In this document: positions 48,054 through 58,669 of the stretch, piece after piece | Layout: the number at the start of each line of letters is the position of its first letter | Numbering within the stretch: position 1 is the first letter of the stretch | Source: Prostheceraeus crozeri | Taxonomy: Eukaryota; Platyhelminthes; Polycladida; Euryleptidae | Assembly: GCA_907163375.1 (NCBI GenBank) | Contig: CAJQUW010008924.1 | Coordinates: 434,001 to 498,000 of the forward strand | DNA length: 64,000 bases | Direction of reading: 5' to 3' | Notes under the pieces: generated by a model | Seen by the model: only the letters and a program-made list of their open reading frames with translations | Database searches by the model: none | Told to the model about the DNA's origin: nothing | Translations under genes and position numbers: made by a program

Positions 48054-48174
48054 ATGGTGCAAGTGAATAATAATAAAACGGTTGCATTAAAACTACGTAA
48101 CATCATTGACAAAAATACACCTAAAACTATTACGATTGATAAAAAGAAGTATTACATAAGTAATACCAATGATA
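48054..48174 (+). other. Very short Polinton ORF
   Basis: About 40 residues (KTVALKLRNIIDKNTPKTIT) between the capsid and the next gene, overlapping its start by a few bases. Unrecognised. Confidence 0.35.
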
Positions 48175-48531
48175 GAAAATATTAAATTACAAGAGGAAAA
48201 GAATGGTGGAATTCTCCCATTAATTCCACTAATAATAGGAGGTATAGCAGCAGCAGGAAGTGTTGCAGGTGGGACAGCTGGTATTGTCCAGGCAGTAAAT
48301 AAAAATAAATCAGAGAAGGCAGCATTAGAAGAACAAAGACGACATAATAGAGAGTTAGAGAAAGCCGCTAGAGGGCAGGGAATAGTAGATAATTTTATTA
48401 GTAAATTAAATTTAGTTGATGAAGGAAAACGTGTTCTTAAAAATGTACTACATAATATTGATGATTCAATTGAAATAAAAGAAACTAAAGATGGTTCTGG
48501 AATATATCTAAGTCGCAGTATGGTGCGATAA
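48169..48531 (+). pseudogene. Virion-X-like small protein 2 (Polinton)
   Basis: 120 residues: a short charged start, a long hydrophobic Gly/Ala/Ile stretch (ILPLIPLIIGGIAAAGSVAG), a charged helix (AALEEQRRHNRELEKAARG) and a DGSGIYLSRS end like the GSGIYL tails in Polinton small virion proteins. It probably interacts with membranes or the core. Fossil. Confidence 0.5.
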
Positions 48532-48649
48532 GATTTAATGCGCTGAAATATTTGCGATAAAATTATTCTATCAAAAATTCTTACACGGATAGTTTGTGTA
48601 AGAGTTGTAGAACAAAAATATACTGCTAGTGAAGTGTCAAGAAGTATGC

Positions 48650-49267
48650 CTTTAATACAAGCATTTCAAATTTCTCGATAGGGGTTGGAAGTTTAGCACG
48701 TTTTCTTGAGTTTGCTTCGGCTGTTAATTATCTTATATCACTCCAATTACATGCTTTTAACTTTTCTTCTTCAATTCTAAGATCAAACACATTTATGGGA
48801 AGAAAGTGATCTATTTGAAGTGCTCATATGTATGCATTAGGAACAAAATATGGTTTAGTAAACTTAAGCCATTCAATAAGAAAATCAAATTGACATCCTA
48901 ATAAATGTAAAGTTGTTTCATCTTTTATAATTTTTTGGGTATTAAATGCTCTACTAATTCTTCTACGAACATTTTCTTGTATTCTGAAATTCTCATCTAT
49001 TTTTCCTCTATCTCGTCTTACCTCATTTCTTCGTTGTTTATAATTTTCATTATATGACTTGGTGTAAGTCTTAACATCTTCTCTTTTTCTTCGCTCTTTT
49101 TCAGCTATTCTATGTTGTTCTTTTACTTCAGGTCGTTGATTATAACTCTTCTTCGAAAGACAAACACACGATTTACAATCAGAACGAAATCTACTTTTAG
49201 TTCTATCAAAGTAGAATTGATTCAATAATTTTTCTTCACCACATTTGGAACATATTTGCATCTCCAT
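48650..49267 (-). pseudogene. HNH-type nuclease with zinc ribbon (Polinton)
   Basis: The - strand starts MQICSKCGEEKLLNQFYFD and DCKSCVCLSKKSYN (two CxxC pairs), then a Lys/Arg-rich helix (EKERRKREDVKTYTKSYNEN), RAFNTQKI, and a C-terminal block with IDHFLPINVFDL and CNWSDIR, which is the HNH core of mobile-type nucleases. Such nucleases are not part of the Polinton core set, so it may be cargo or a homing-type passenger. Fossil. Confidence 0.6.
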
Positions 49268-49319
49268 TTTTGTTTTTAAATAAAAAATTTATGTTTAACA
49301 CTTTTTTATGTTATAAAAA

Positions 49320-50540
49320 ATGTCTCTGGATAAACTTAAATTTTCTAATTTAGATTTATTAAATATTAGCCTAAACCAATACCGCTGCTATAATGGAGGT
49401 GACATACAAAAAGCATTAGAAAACTTTCCTGGTTTTATTTGGGCAAAGTATAAAGGTGAAAAACATATTCAAAATCATTATTTTACTGGTCCCGGTACAA
49501 GACTAGATTTAAGATTAAACGATGATAATACACCTAGAGAAAATAGTAAACCAATAAACAGAGTAGATGCAGCAGCTTATAGACACGATCTAGCTTATCG
49601 AAATCATGACGTAAGTTCTCAACATGAAGCAGATAAGAAAATGATACAAGAATTAGATAATATTGAAAATCCTATCTTTAGAGAAAAAATTGAAAGAATG
49701 TTTGTTAAGAAAGCATTACAAGCTAAAATGCTTTTTGGTCAGGGTTTAAGTGAAACTTATGCCTCCGAAATTCATAAGGAATATAGAAAACCAAAATATC
49801 TATTGAAAGTAAAGGTATTTAATAAAGATGATATTTGGAGTGCAGATCTAATCAATATGCCGAATGAAAGAGGGTTTAAGTACGCATTGACCGCTATAGA
49901 TTTATATACACGATACGCTTGGGCAAAGCCTTTAAAAAACAAAAGTGGTCTGTCATTTGAATATGCGTTTGAAGAAATCTTTAAAGAAAGTAATAGAAAA
50001 CCAATGTTTGTTGATAAAGGATCTGAGTTTTATAATAGAAATGGTAAGCCACTATTGGATTTAGTTTTTTCCACAGAAAATGCTGGCAAAGCTGTAGTAA
50101 TAGAGAGGTTCAATAGAACGTTAAAAGATAAAATATTCAAGATATTTACAGAAGAAGGAAATCCGAAATGGTTAAAAATATTACCAGGAATTGTTGAGGA
50201 TTATAACAATAAGATTCATTCAGGTATTGAAGAAACTCCAAAGAATGCTTCTAACGACCCTGATTTGATACGAAAGAAAATATTCGAAAATAATTATTTG
50301 AATTAGAGTAATCCGAATTTACAGAAACGTAAGCCGAAATTTAAAATTGGAGATAGGGTACGAATATTTAAATATAAAAATAAATTTGAAAATGGTTTTG
50401 TTGGCTATTGGACTAAAGAGATTTTTGAAGTTTCTAAAATATATCAAACGTATCCGATTATTTATGAAATTAGAGATTTAGATGATGAGGAAATCACTGG
50501 CAGGTTTTATGAACACGAATTACAAATAACCGAGCTTTAA
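49320..50540 (+). pseudogene. PLA2-like domain fused to integrase (Polinton)
   Basis: Residues about 55-120 match the parvovirus-type phospholipase A2 fold: the calcium loop YFTGPGTRLD and the catalytic helix NRVDAAAYRHDLAY, then EADKKMIQEL. From about residue 175 the retroviral-type integrase follows: WSADLINM with the first Asp, LTAIDLYTRYAWAKPL, MFVDKGSEFYN with the second Asp, and a VIERFNRTLKDKI block. At the 3' side lies an SH3-like KFKIGDRVRIF ... FYEHELQI segment. I recall the same PLA2-integrase order in other invertebrate Polintons. Broken fossil. Confidence 0.8.
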
Positions 50541-50610
50541 CCTATAGGTGGCGCTTTAGCTAGCTTCGCTTGAACTTTAATTACAGTAATTGGAACTAAC
50601 GTTTCGAGAA

Positions 50611-51036
50611 TTAAATTCCCTTATTCAATTCTAACATAATATCAAGAAATGGTACTCCTTCCTGTAATTTGAATAAAACATAAATACATAACTGACCGCA
50701 ATAAGTTGTTCCTGGCGTTTGAATTTGAAACGCATGGTATGTTCCATTGCCAAGTATTTCTCTTACTTCATTTGTAGGTGGAAGTCCATATGAGTCAAAA
50801 TAATGATTATAACCGTTTCTATTTCGTTGACCCGCAGACCAATGTACTCCTTTTTGATCTGACGTGTGGAGATTTGTGACGAAATTTACAGTTGGCTTAT
50901 TTTTGATCAATTGTATTTCGTCTCTCATTAAGACATGAAAATTCTTTATTCCTAATCGATTAGCGATTTCATTTAAGTCGAAATTTGTCGTGGTTTCTTT
51001 GCCATATAACTTTAAGAACTCAGTCAGACTTGTCAT
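50611..51036 (-). pseudogene. Adenain-like maturation protease (Polinton)
   Basis: About 141 residues. The family triad blocks are visible: QKGVHWSAG (His), HYFDSYGLPP (acidic) and GTTYCGQLCIYVLFKL (Cys). In the family it cuts capsid-related precursors. The order His-Asp-Cys and the spacing fit adenain/Ulp1-like proteases. It lies opposite the integrase near the right end. Part of a broken fossil. Confidence 0.85.
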
Positions 51037-51511
51037 TTTTCATAAAATAAATTGTTTCTATTATATTCCCGTAAATGTGAAATTAAAAACAACACATAAA
51101 TATTTCAATTTGGGTATATGTATATTTACAAAATGCATCTGCAGAAGTCTACAAATATTACACGAATATGTGTATTACGAATTTTCGTTCTACAGTAAAA
51201 TGAAATAAAATCAGCTTCTACTATGTAACTTCTTTACAACAATCGTCTACTAACTATGATATTACAAATTGCTGTCCACGCGTGGACAAGGTTTTATTGG
51301 ATGAGAGAAAAATGACGTCATATAGCAACATAATGAAAATGATTGATAACAAAAGGTTTCATATTTCCGAAGACAATCTTCTAACAATGAGTCTTTTGAG
51401 GAATCCACAAATTAATGACGGGTAGATAAACACGTCGATAATTGATGATGAAGGTTGTCAATCTTTTCGCTCCCTTCTCTCCCTCGTTTCTTTCACGAGT
51501 AAGCGTTTTGC

Positions 51512-51706
51512 CTATCTTCTCCATTTTCTCTCCTTATCAAAAAACACAGGGTTAAAAATAATAGGAAATTTGCCCATTTGTTCAATGATAAAAGTGTTAT
51601 ATTCTTCCTTCTTGTCATTGGAAATATATCGCTTTGAAATTTCTGCAAGTAACTCCGGAAACGCAGCAATAATGCTTGACTGCTCTTCGTTTACTTCTTG
51701 TGTCAT
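51512..51706 (-). other. Small unrecognised ORF near the right Polinton end
   Basis: 64 residues (SSIIAAFPELLAEISKRYIS) with an amphipathic helix. No family is recognised. The surrounding 51040-51860 is otherwise non-coding and includes GTCCACGCGTGGAC, a perfect palindrome near 51275. Confidence 0.3.
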
Positions 51707-51860
51707 GACTGTTCACAGCGGCGCACACGATACAATGACAGAAGAGAGAGAAATGAAACAGTGCAGCTGGCAGATGCTTTGGCGTCATGCGGATGTGCTG
51801 AAGTGCTGGTAAGAATTACAACAACTTGCCTAACGTACAACTAAAATCTAATTGTATCAC

Positions 51861-52600
51861 AAAGCTGTAGCAACAACAGGAATTGTAAGAACGCCAGATG
51901 AAATGACAATAGTGAGAGCGCCTAAAGAAACTGTGACAAATGCTCCAACGCCTTGTGTCACATTCTTAACTATCGTCCATCTCTTTCTTAATTTATCATA
52001 ATGTTCTAATCTTAACAATAGTTGCGCTTCCTTATCTTTCATGTACCTGACTCCATCTTTGTGTTTTGCTATATCCATTTCATATGATAATGAAGGATAT
52101 AAAGGGGCTGATGGTTCTTTTGTTTTTACGTCTTCCATTTTTAAATGAATATTTTTATTCATATTAATTTTGCTTTTGTTAAATTTCAGAAGGCCCCTAT
52201 TTTTCATTTTGATTTGCTAATTTCAAGAGGACCCTATTTTTGCATTTTGATTTGCTAAATTTCAAGAGGTTCCTAGTTTTCCATTTGGATTTGCTAAAGT
52301 TCAAGGGGGTCTAATTTAGCTGTTTTTTATAAATTTCAGGAGGTCCCTATTTTTGCATTTTTTTATAAGTTATCAAGGGGGTCTAATTTTAGCTGTTTTT
52401 TTATAAATTTCAGGAGGACCCTATTTTGTATTTTTCCCATTTTCATTTTTTATAAGTTTAAGGAGGACCCTATTTTTGCATTTTGCTTTGCTAAATTTCA
52501 AGAGGACCCTATTTTTGTATTTTTTCATTTTTGTATCTACCTAGGTGTGGGATCCGGTGCTGAGCGAAGCGATGCGCCGGATCTCATACCCTCTACTACT
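51861..52600 (-). repeat. Polinton right terminal inverted repeat (740 bp)
   Basis: Reverse complement of 34568-35307 with about seven differences. It carries the start of the membrane-type protein again on the - strand and the same A-rich subterminal repeats. Confidence 0.95.
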
Positions 52601-52606
52601 AAGGAA
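52601..52606. repeat. Polinton target duplication, right copy
   Basis: AAGGAA, identical to 34562-34567. Confidence 0.95.
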
Positions 52607-53750
52607 GTGCGACTCTGTATCAGCGTTCTCGAGGTGAAGAGGAGGGATCCCCATGTCCTGATGAATTCCCTCGCGGATGAAGTCGAACGGCTGCTCGGTG
52701 AAGACCTCAGTATGCCCCGAATAACGTCAAAGCAGCTGAACAGGCCAAATGTTGGCGCCTCCAGCGCGCGAGAGTACTACACCCGTACCCTTCTGGTCCC
52801 TTTCATAGATTGCACCATCAATGACTTGAAGGACCGGTTCAGCGACCACACTGCGACAGCAATGAAACTGTCAGCATTCGTGCCAGCATTTTTATCAGCG
52901 GACAAGTTTGAAGAGGTAAAATTTACATAATCATTTTATCTTACAAGATAGACAGGCACACATTTCGACTCTTACTCTTATGTATAAGTAGATCCTATTG
53001 CATGATGGCTTTCAGCAATTCTTAAACGAAATAAATTCTTCTAATTGGATGGCATTGTACTGAAAGCAAGCAGAATAAATCAATGTCTGTGATACGAAGC
53101 GCCGATGATTTTTCCTTATATCTATGAGTTATGGTAAAATGTATTAGAATATATTCTTATACCTTTGTACATAAATAATGAAAAATATAAAGAAGGACTG
53201 ACCCGCTTTTTTTACAGTCATCTAATCTGAATAACCTTCTGCTCCTAATTTTCAACATAATCGATTTCTTCTAAGTCTGAATTTTCTGAACGCTTAAGAT
53301 AACTATTCATCACTGATATTCATGCACCTGTATCTATTTTCAGATGATTCCTACGATCGAATTTTACCGATCGATCGTTGATGTAGAGATCCGCGATGTC
53401 AAGGCCGAGTACAACCGCTGGACTCACAAATGGGCCGACGCCAAGCAGCAAGGGCTGCATCTTCCCGCCAATCCCGCCACAGCCCTAGAGCACTGTGATG
53501 CAGACTTTTATCCGGCCATGCATAAATACACGTACTTAAAAATATTTTCCTGTGTTCCAGCGACTACAGCTACGCCTGAGCTCAGTTTTCTACGCTAAAG
53601 CAGTTGAAGTCATACATGAGATCGACAACCACGGATGAACGATTGTACGGTTTGACCCAAATTTATACTCATCGCGAATTCAAAATTGACATTGATTCTG
53701 TGTTTGACCGCTTCGCTCTAAAAAAACGACGAGCAGATTTTGTCTTGTAA
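52601..53750 (+). pseudogene. hAT transposase, C-terminal part with intron
   Basis: Right after the second AAGGAA the hAT frame resumes: LCISVLEVKRRDPHVLMNSL, then SAREYYTRTLLVPFIDCTI and FSDHTATAMKLSAFVPAFLS. A GT-AG intron fits 52916-53343, joining FEE to MIPTIEFYRS in phase 0. The dimerisation domain follows: HCDADFYPAMH, CVPATTATPELSF, and after a frameshift near 53595 KQLKSYMRSTTTDERLYGL and FDRFALKKRRADFVL, with a stop at 53748-53750. These are the hallmarks of the DUF4371/hAT C-terminal family. Spliced form and start are inferred from the sequence only. Confidence 0.85.
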
Positions 53751-54145
53751 TGCGATTGCGGATAGCAATATATATAAGAAGGTTGACGGAAATGAATTTT
53801 CTCTATACTCGCATTGTTCATGTACATGCAGTGTTAATTTGCTTTGGGTCAGGAATTGCGGACACAAAAAAATCAGTTTTTCTGTGGATATGTAGATAGT
53901 TAACTTCACCCACTTTATCCATGTGTGTTTGCTGACTTCAACATGATGAAATGCAAAATGACAGTGAATGTTGATATCGCTGTGATGGTACATTACCATA
54001 GTATGTCAAATTGCTATAACTGCTGCAAAATGTATAACATAGATTGCAATGCTAAATAGAAATTATAGGGGAAAACAAGAATTACGTAAAATTTATCGTG
54101 GGCACCCCTCCCGAAAAAAATTCTGGCGACGCGCCTGATGGCTGC

Positions 54146-54402
54146 CAACCGGAGCAGACCTCCCTGGAAAGCAATGAATCCGACTGAACCGGCTCCGCTC
54201 CAACACCGCTCGCGTGGCTGCAACCCTCCAGCGATGGGGCTTTCGACAGTCCGCTTCCTGTGCTTGTGGTCATCCAGCTGAAACAGTGGACCACATAATC
54301 TCGAAATGCGGAGTCCACAGGTCTCCTGGTGACCTGCACCTCCTACGTGATCCTGATATTTACACGAGAAATTGGCTTCAAGAGCTAAAAATTGAACTCT
54401 AA
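54146..54402 (+). pseudogene. LINE RT C-terminal knuckle
   Basis: The right part of the split LINE. The frame gives LQRWGFRQSASCACGHPAET, VDHIISKC and a WLQELKIEL stop. Such C-x-C-G...H...C tails close the proteins of Jockey/I-type LINEs. The frame is shifted near 54215, before the knuckle. Confidence 0.75.
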
Positions 54403-54698
54403 ATTTGTGTGTTTGGCATACGAATATATAACTTGGACAAATATATCTCATTAATCATTAATGAAACATTACAGTCAAAGTCATTAAGCTAAACAGTACG
54501 AGGTACGTTATTATTATTGCGTAGGTTATTGAGGAACATCTCGATTTCTAGCCCGCTGTCAGTCGAAAATTTCATCACAAGCTTTCTGAGGGTGCACCCA
54601 GATGGAAGACACAATAGCTGTTAATGATACAGAAAATTATAGGCCGCTGCGCTTACGGCATGAATTTGCACACCATCGAATATAATATTTATTATATA

Positions 54699-56361
54699 CA
54701 GTCCGTTTCATAAAAAGTGGATCATCCTAAAATTTGACTAAATAAAACATAAGTATGATACAGAAAGCATTTTTCATGTTATTTCATGTCCCTAATATAT
54801 TTAAATGTCCTTATATAATCTGATAAGCTATGATACAGCAACGGTTCTCAAGAAGCTAATATTTTGTGGCCCTACCCTTATTGTCAATGACATTACCAAT
54901 TCGTCAAGGCATTGATTCGATGATATCGTTGATTTTTGACTGATCTAACTTTCTCCACTCTCTTTTTAACAGTGACGTAAGTTGTGATACGCCATCTGTA
55001 GGTAGCAGTGAACGACGAACGTTACGTTTTAGAATACTCCATACATTTTCTATGGGATTCAGATCAGGAGAACGAGCTGGCCAAGATAATGTCCTAAGCC
55101 CTAATTGAGACTTGCATAAGTTGACTCTACTACTCCTGTGACACGTAGCATTGTCATCCATAAATAACCAAGTCGATGGATCACCAAGTTGATCTGTCAT
55201 TTGGCCAATGTTCATTCGTAAAACATTCACATAGCGTTCAGAATTCATGGTTCCTTGCTGTATGTGAAGTTCAGAGCGGCCATTGGTCCAAATGCCAGCC
55301 CAAATCAGTAGAGTCGCACCACCTTGTACCCGGGGACGATGTAAATGTCTCGGAATTTCCTGATCAGATTTTATCCATAATCTCAATCGACCATCACTAT
55401 CCTTCTTCAGACGGACTGATGCCTCATCAGACCAGACAACCCGATCCCATTGATTTCGCCAGTGACAATGACTCATTGCCCACCTGAGAAGTCTTTTTGT
55501 ATGCTTATCTGATAATTCGATCTGAGAGGGCCTCTTACAGCTCTTGAAATTCGACTCAATAAGTCTTCTACGAATAGTGGACTTAGAAATAGACGAGTCT
55601 AGTGCAGCCATCTCAGTTAACGAGAGACTTGGATCAACTTTAACAAATCTCAAAATTAGGCGGTCTCTACGTTTGGATGTTTTGCGTGGACGGCCAGAGC
55701 CCTCTTTACGACATACAGAGTCGAAAATCATCATTATGCCATCGATGCACATTTGTGTAAGGGACATTTAGTCGCTTGCTTGTAGCTCGCAAAGAAAACC
55801 CTAGTTCTAGCAAGGCTGACACTTTGCCTTTTGTGAATGCGATCTCGTTATTGTTCATTTGTGCTTTGTATTGTTTTCAACCGGTAAGAGATAGATTTCT
55901 AGCTGAAAGCAATCAGGAGTGCTGCCAACACCACCGCAACGAAGTCAGGAAGCCATGGAACATGAAGTCCAGTTAATCACATGTAGCAGTTACATTATTG
56001 TTGATGAATAATGGTGCTATACTGGCTCTGATTGACCGATTTTCTTTATTTTTGTTTTACTTGATAGCTTTTGGCTTGTAGAACAACATATTACATAGCA
56101 AAGGAAACAAATGTAATTTTATAAGAGTGAGGTATGATTTTGTGTAACATTGCTAAATGAAGATCAAATTATCTACTACTTTTTTATCTATTACAGGAAA
56201 ACAACTCAATATTCATACTTGAAATTTCCAACAATGATAATAGTAAGTACAACTGACATATCTTCTAAATTTCAGAGAAATTCGTTCAAGTTTGGCGGAG
56301 TTAGACAAAGTTGAAGTTAAGGGGATGTTTAAGGGTGATCCATTTTTTATGAAACAATCTG
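54699..56361 (-). mobile_element. Tc1/mariner transposon, 1,663 bp
   Basis: CAGTCCGTTTCATAAAAAGT at the left and its inverted, diverged copy (GGTGATCCATTTTTTATGAA, CAATCTG) at the right bound the element. TA flanks both sides (54697-54698, 56362-56363). It is inserted in P copy 2, between its THAP part and the later transposase segment. The right end is noticeably decayed compared with the left. Confidence 0.85.
54904..55858 (-). pseudogene. Tc1/mariner transposase, DD34E, one frameshift
   Basis: An ATG at 55858 opens MNNNEIAFTKGKVSALLELG and RLNVPYTNVHRWHN, a paired-type helix-turn-helix. After a frame change near 55720 the protein continues with GSGRPRKTSKRRD, the second HTH, and the catalytic blocks VVWSDEASVRL, WLFMDDNATCHRS and WPARSPDLNPIENVW. 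The Asp-to-Glu distance is 34 residues, i.e. DD34E. The frame ends at 54904 with no other stop. Apart from that shift the coding region looks whole, so this copy died recently relative to its P element host. Confidence 0.85.
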
Positions 56362-56399
56362 TAGATCGAATTATCAATAGTTTTGACAGAAATCCCAAA

Positions 56400-56690
56400 G
56401 GTGCACAATTGTCACAAGAGTGTCATTTCGATGTCATCCAAATTAGTTACTTCAAAGAATTCGTTCCTCGAATTCTGAATCGACGAAATACAGCGAATAC
56501 ATTGAATGCTAAGTCAATCTAAATTTTTTTCTTGGTTTCCGAGAGATCCATTTATTGAGTCTTTCTGTGTCATTTATTCGGTATTGATAGAAAGTGATGC
56601 AATCGTCATTTCTTTGCGAATCGTAGCCACTGCGACAACCATGAGCGGAGCACTTATTTGCTTATTTGGCATTTTAAGCATCTCTGCCAG
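56400..56690 (-). pseudogene. THAP-domain remnant of P copy 2
   Basis: The - strand opposite this interval aligns with the THAP coding part of P copy 1 (27222-27520 region; shared words such as GCATTCAATGTATTCG and ACTTTCTATCAATACC) but is interrupted by stops and indels. Confidence 0.7.
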
Positions 56691-56799
56691 AAGTGTGAGA
56701 TGCTATATCCTTTAATCGATGTCAGTCTTGTAGCGTACACTACTGAAAGCAGTTTCATGCTACCTTTCAGTCCAGGTGTTATATATCTAGGAGTCCATG

Positions 56800-58669
56800 G
56801 GCCAGCGATCATTGCTATCATTTTGCTAAGGGTAACACTCACAGAATTAGATTGTTTAATCGCATCACTTTGCTAGAAGTGCAAACTGATTCAAACAGAT
56901 GGCACATGAAGGAACTTAATAAGTGGGCAAAAAGAAATTTTTAATACCTTACAGAGATAGGAAAAATAGTCGTGCGTCGCTTGCGGATTGCTCTGAATTC
57001 CTTCAAAATGCTCCGATCGCCACGATTCCTTCTTATTCGAAGAATTCAGATCATTGCGCGAAAGTTTTCTCGATAATGTTGGGTCCTCCGATCATTTCAA
57101 AAAAAGTTAGCAGGCGCATGAAAAAACGTTCACAAACTTCTCTGTAGAACTTGTCATCGACTGTGTCTCTTTGCTGTGTGATCCGGTTGATAAGAGTCAC
57201 TGAAACTTTGCACAATGTGACGTGTTTAATGTTGAACTGGCTGTTCATTGTTCGATTGCTATGGCATTTAGTCAGCAGATTGTGCCATTTCATTAACGTT
57301 ACATGTTCCAATGTTTCCCTTCTAGTCAAACAGAAGAAGAGACGACCTGTCTAATTCTGTGGTAACACTAGACAAGCTGTAGCAACCATAGAGATCAGAT
57401 ATCTATGCTGTAGTCCTCTTTGGTAGCAACTTCGGTATTTCATAAATAGAGAAAGGACAGCGTCAACTACTTTGGCGCCAGTCATTCTGGTGCGAGGGTG
57501 ATTGACGTGCCGCTTTCTACACAGCTACATTCACCAGCCTCTCTTAAAGCCCGACATTCGAATCATAGAAATCTGGCAACTTGACGCCCATTTACAGTGA
57601 TGATTATTATGTTAATTTGTGATAATTTGTCAACAATTCGATTGTGGGTGTCGGAGATCAAAGCAGTTTCCTTCATTCCCGCCTGTTGACCATGAAACTA
57701 ATGGATTATCATTCCGAGTCATGAACATCGAATTTGATACTTTTTTATTATGAATAATTGATGTATAATTTTGTGCATAGGGCTCATTTTAATCAGCATC
57801 ATCTTCTGGTTCTCGATATGACGTAAGAATTTAGAATGGACTAAATTTGTAAGTTAGAGTCTATAAAACTCTTAGTGAATGCAAAAATATTAGGTACTTC
57901 CATTCTTCTCCTCCCCTCACATTTTCCAATTTTCCCAAATTTATCAAACTTGACTAAACTTCGTCACAATGGATTTAAAACACTGAGTACGAGTGATAGT
58001 GCAACACCACTGAGAAGTTTTACTTGAGCGCTGGGATAAATGAGTGGTACCTTCCCTAGAAAGTAAGATACAGCTCTGAGGGGGGAAATTCTCGCCCTTC
58101 CTGATCTCCCAAACCAATTCTACCGAACCACACATCAATCGAAAAGGCATTGAAAGGGGATTCAGAAAAACAGCATCAGTTTTATTTCTAAAGTCATCCC
58201 TGGGCGGAGGTGATGCTCAAAGGTCAAAAACCGTCAGTTTTTAACAGATGCTGTTTATAGCGTCAATTTCCATTAGATCACTATTTCAAATGGAAAATGG
58301 CAACAAAAACTGATAAACCATGCACTAATCGTAAGATCTCATTAAGATGGTTAATAAAACGATGATTACTAATCGCTCTGAGATTGCTTAATTGTAGGTC
58401 AAAGGTCAAATAATTGAAGGTTTAGTTCAAATCAAATCTCACTAAGATCGCACATTTTAATATTTAGTTTCTGCAGGTGAAATAAATAATCCAATTCGGT
58501 GACTTTTATCGAGACACTGAGGCTAAAAGCAACATGATTCTGAAAAATTCAATAATTGATCATCAGATGCAGAAATAAAAGTAAAAAATTAAAGAATGTA
58601 TTTGAAACTTCAAACATGCACACACAAAAATCAGATAATTTCAAATTCAAAGATTTTGCATTTGTGAAT
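56800..58669. other. No gene recognised
   Basis: A 92-residue - strand frame at 57051-57329 and shorter frames show no motif. AT-rich non-coding sequence without a recognised repeat. Confidence 0.4.

Larger units (their letters stand above)
34568..52600. mobile_element. Polinton (Maverick), 18,033 bp, complete ends, recent, broken
   Basis: The element starts AGTAGTGTAGGG and ends CCCTCTACTACT, has 740-bp inverted repeats and a perfect 6-bp duplication AAGGAA, and lies inside the hAT transposase gene. Parts found: membrane-type protein, Polinton conserved protein, minor-capsid-like protein, packaging ATPase, protein-primed DNA polymerase B, a second ATPase, zinc-finger protein, fibre-like coiled-coil proteins, two virion-X-like proteins, major capsid protein, HNH nuclease, PLA2-integrase and protease. 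By eye the inverted repeats differ at about seven positions, so insertion is recent unless gene conversion has homogenised them. The element is broken, with roughly ten interruptions in all. Confidence 0.97.
33147..54137 (+). mobile_element. hAT transposon (ZMYM1/DUF4371 type), split by a Polinton
   Basis: The left end CAGTGGCGTCGCCAGG and the right end CTGGCGACGCGCCTG are inverted copies. Flanking TTGGCTGC (33139-33146) and ATGGCTGC (54138-54145) are the 8-bp duplication typical of hAT, with one change. Leaving out the Polinton and its extra target copy, the element is 2,952 bp. The transposase reads on the + strand in two parts, 33950-34567 and 52601-53750, with a GT-AG intron in the second. 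It is inactive because of stops, a frameshift and the Polinton. Confidence 0.9.
33036..54429 (+). mobile_element. 5'-truncated LINE, split by a hAT
   Basis: Only about 390 bp of this LINE exist, at 33036-33146 and 54146-54429, separated by the hAT. The right part encodes the C-terminal zinc-knuckle tail of a Jockey/I-type RT protein: NRLRSNTARVAATLQRWGF, CACG, TVDHIISKC, then LHLLRDPDIYTRNWLQELK and a stop at 54400-54402. A 27-bp 3' untranslated tail ends GGCATACGAATAT. Duplicated target AACTTGGACAA flanks it. The left part shows only a decayed frame. Confidence 0.75.
32188..56799 (-). mobile_element. P element copy 2, host of the nested insertions
   Basis: On the - strand the element begins at 56799 with CATGGACTCCTAGATATATA and ends at 32188 with the inverted copy. 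Both ends match P copy 1 beyond the inverted repeat. The element's own DNA lies at 56799-56362, 54698-54441 and 33024-32188, including THAP-domain remnants at about 56690-56400 and the ...CTLRKL transposase segment at about 54690-54560. It is interrupted by a Tc1/mariner and by a LINE that itself holds a hAT and a Polinton. Flanks GGGCCATC and GGCCAGCG look like a decayed 8-bp duplication. It is dead, with several stops in the THAP part. Confidence 0.85.

Noticed and set aside
33950-53750. hAT-derived domesticated host gene
   Set aside because: The intron is suggestive, but terminal inverted repeats, an 8-bp duplication, stops and a Polinton in the coding region mark it as a dead transposon.
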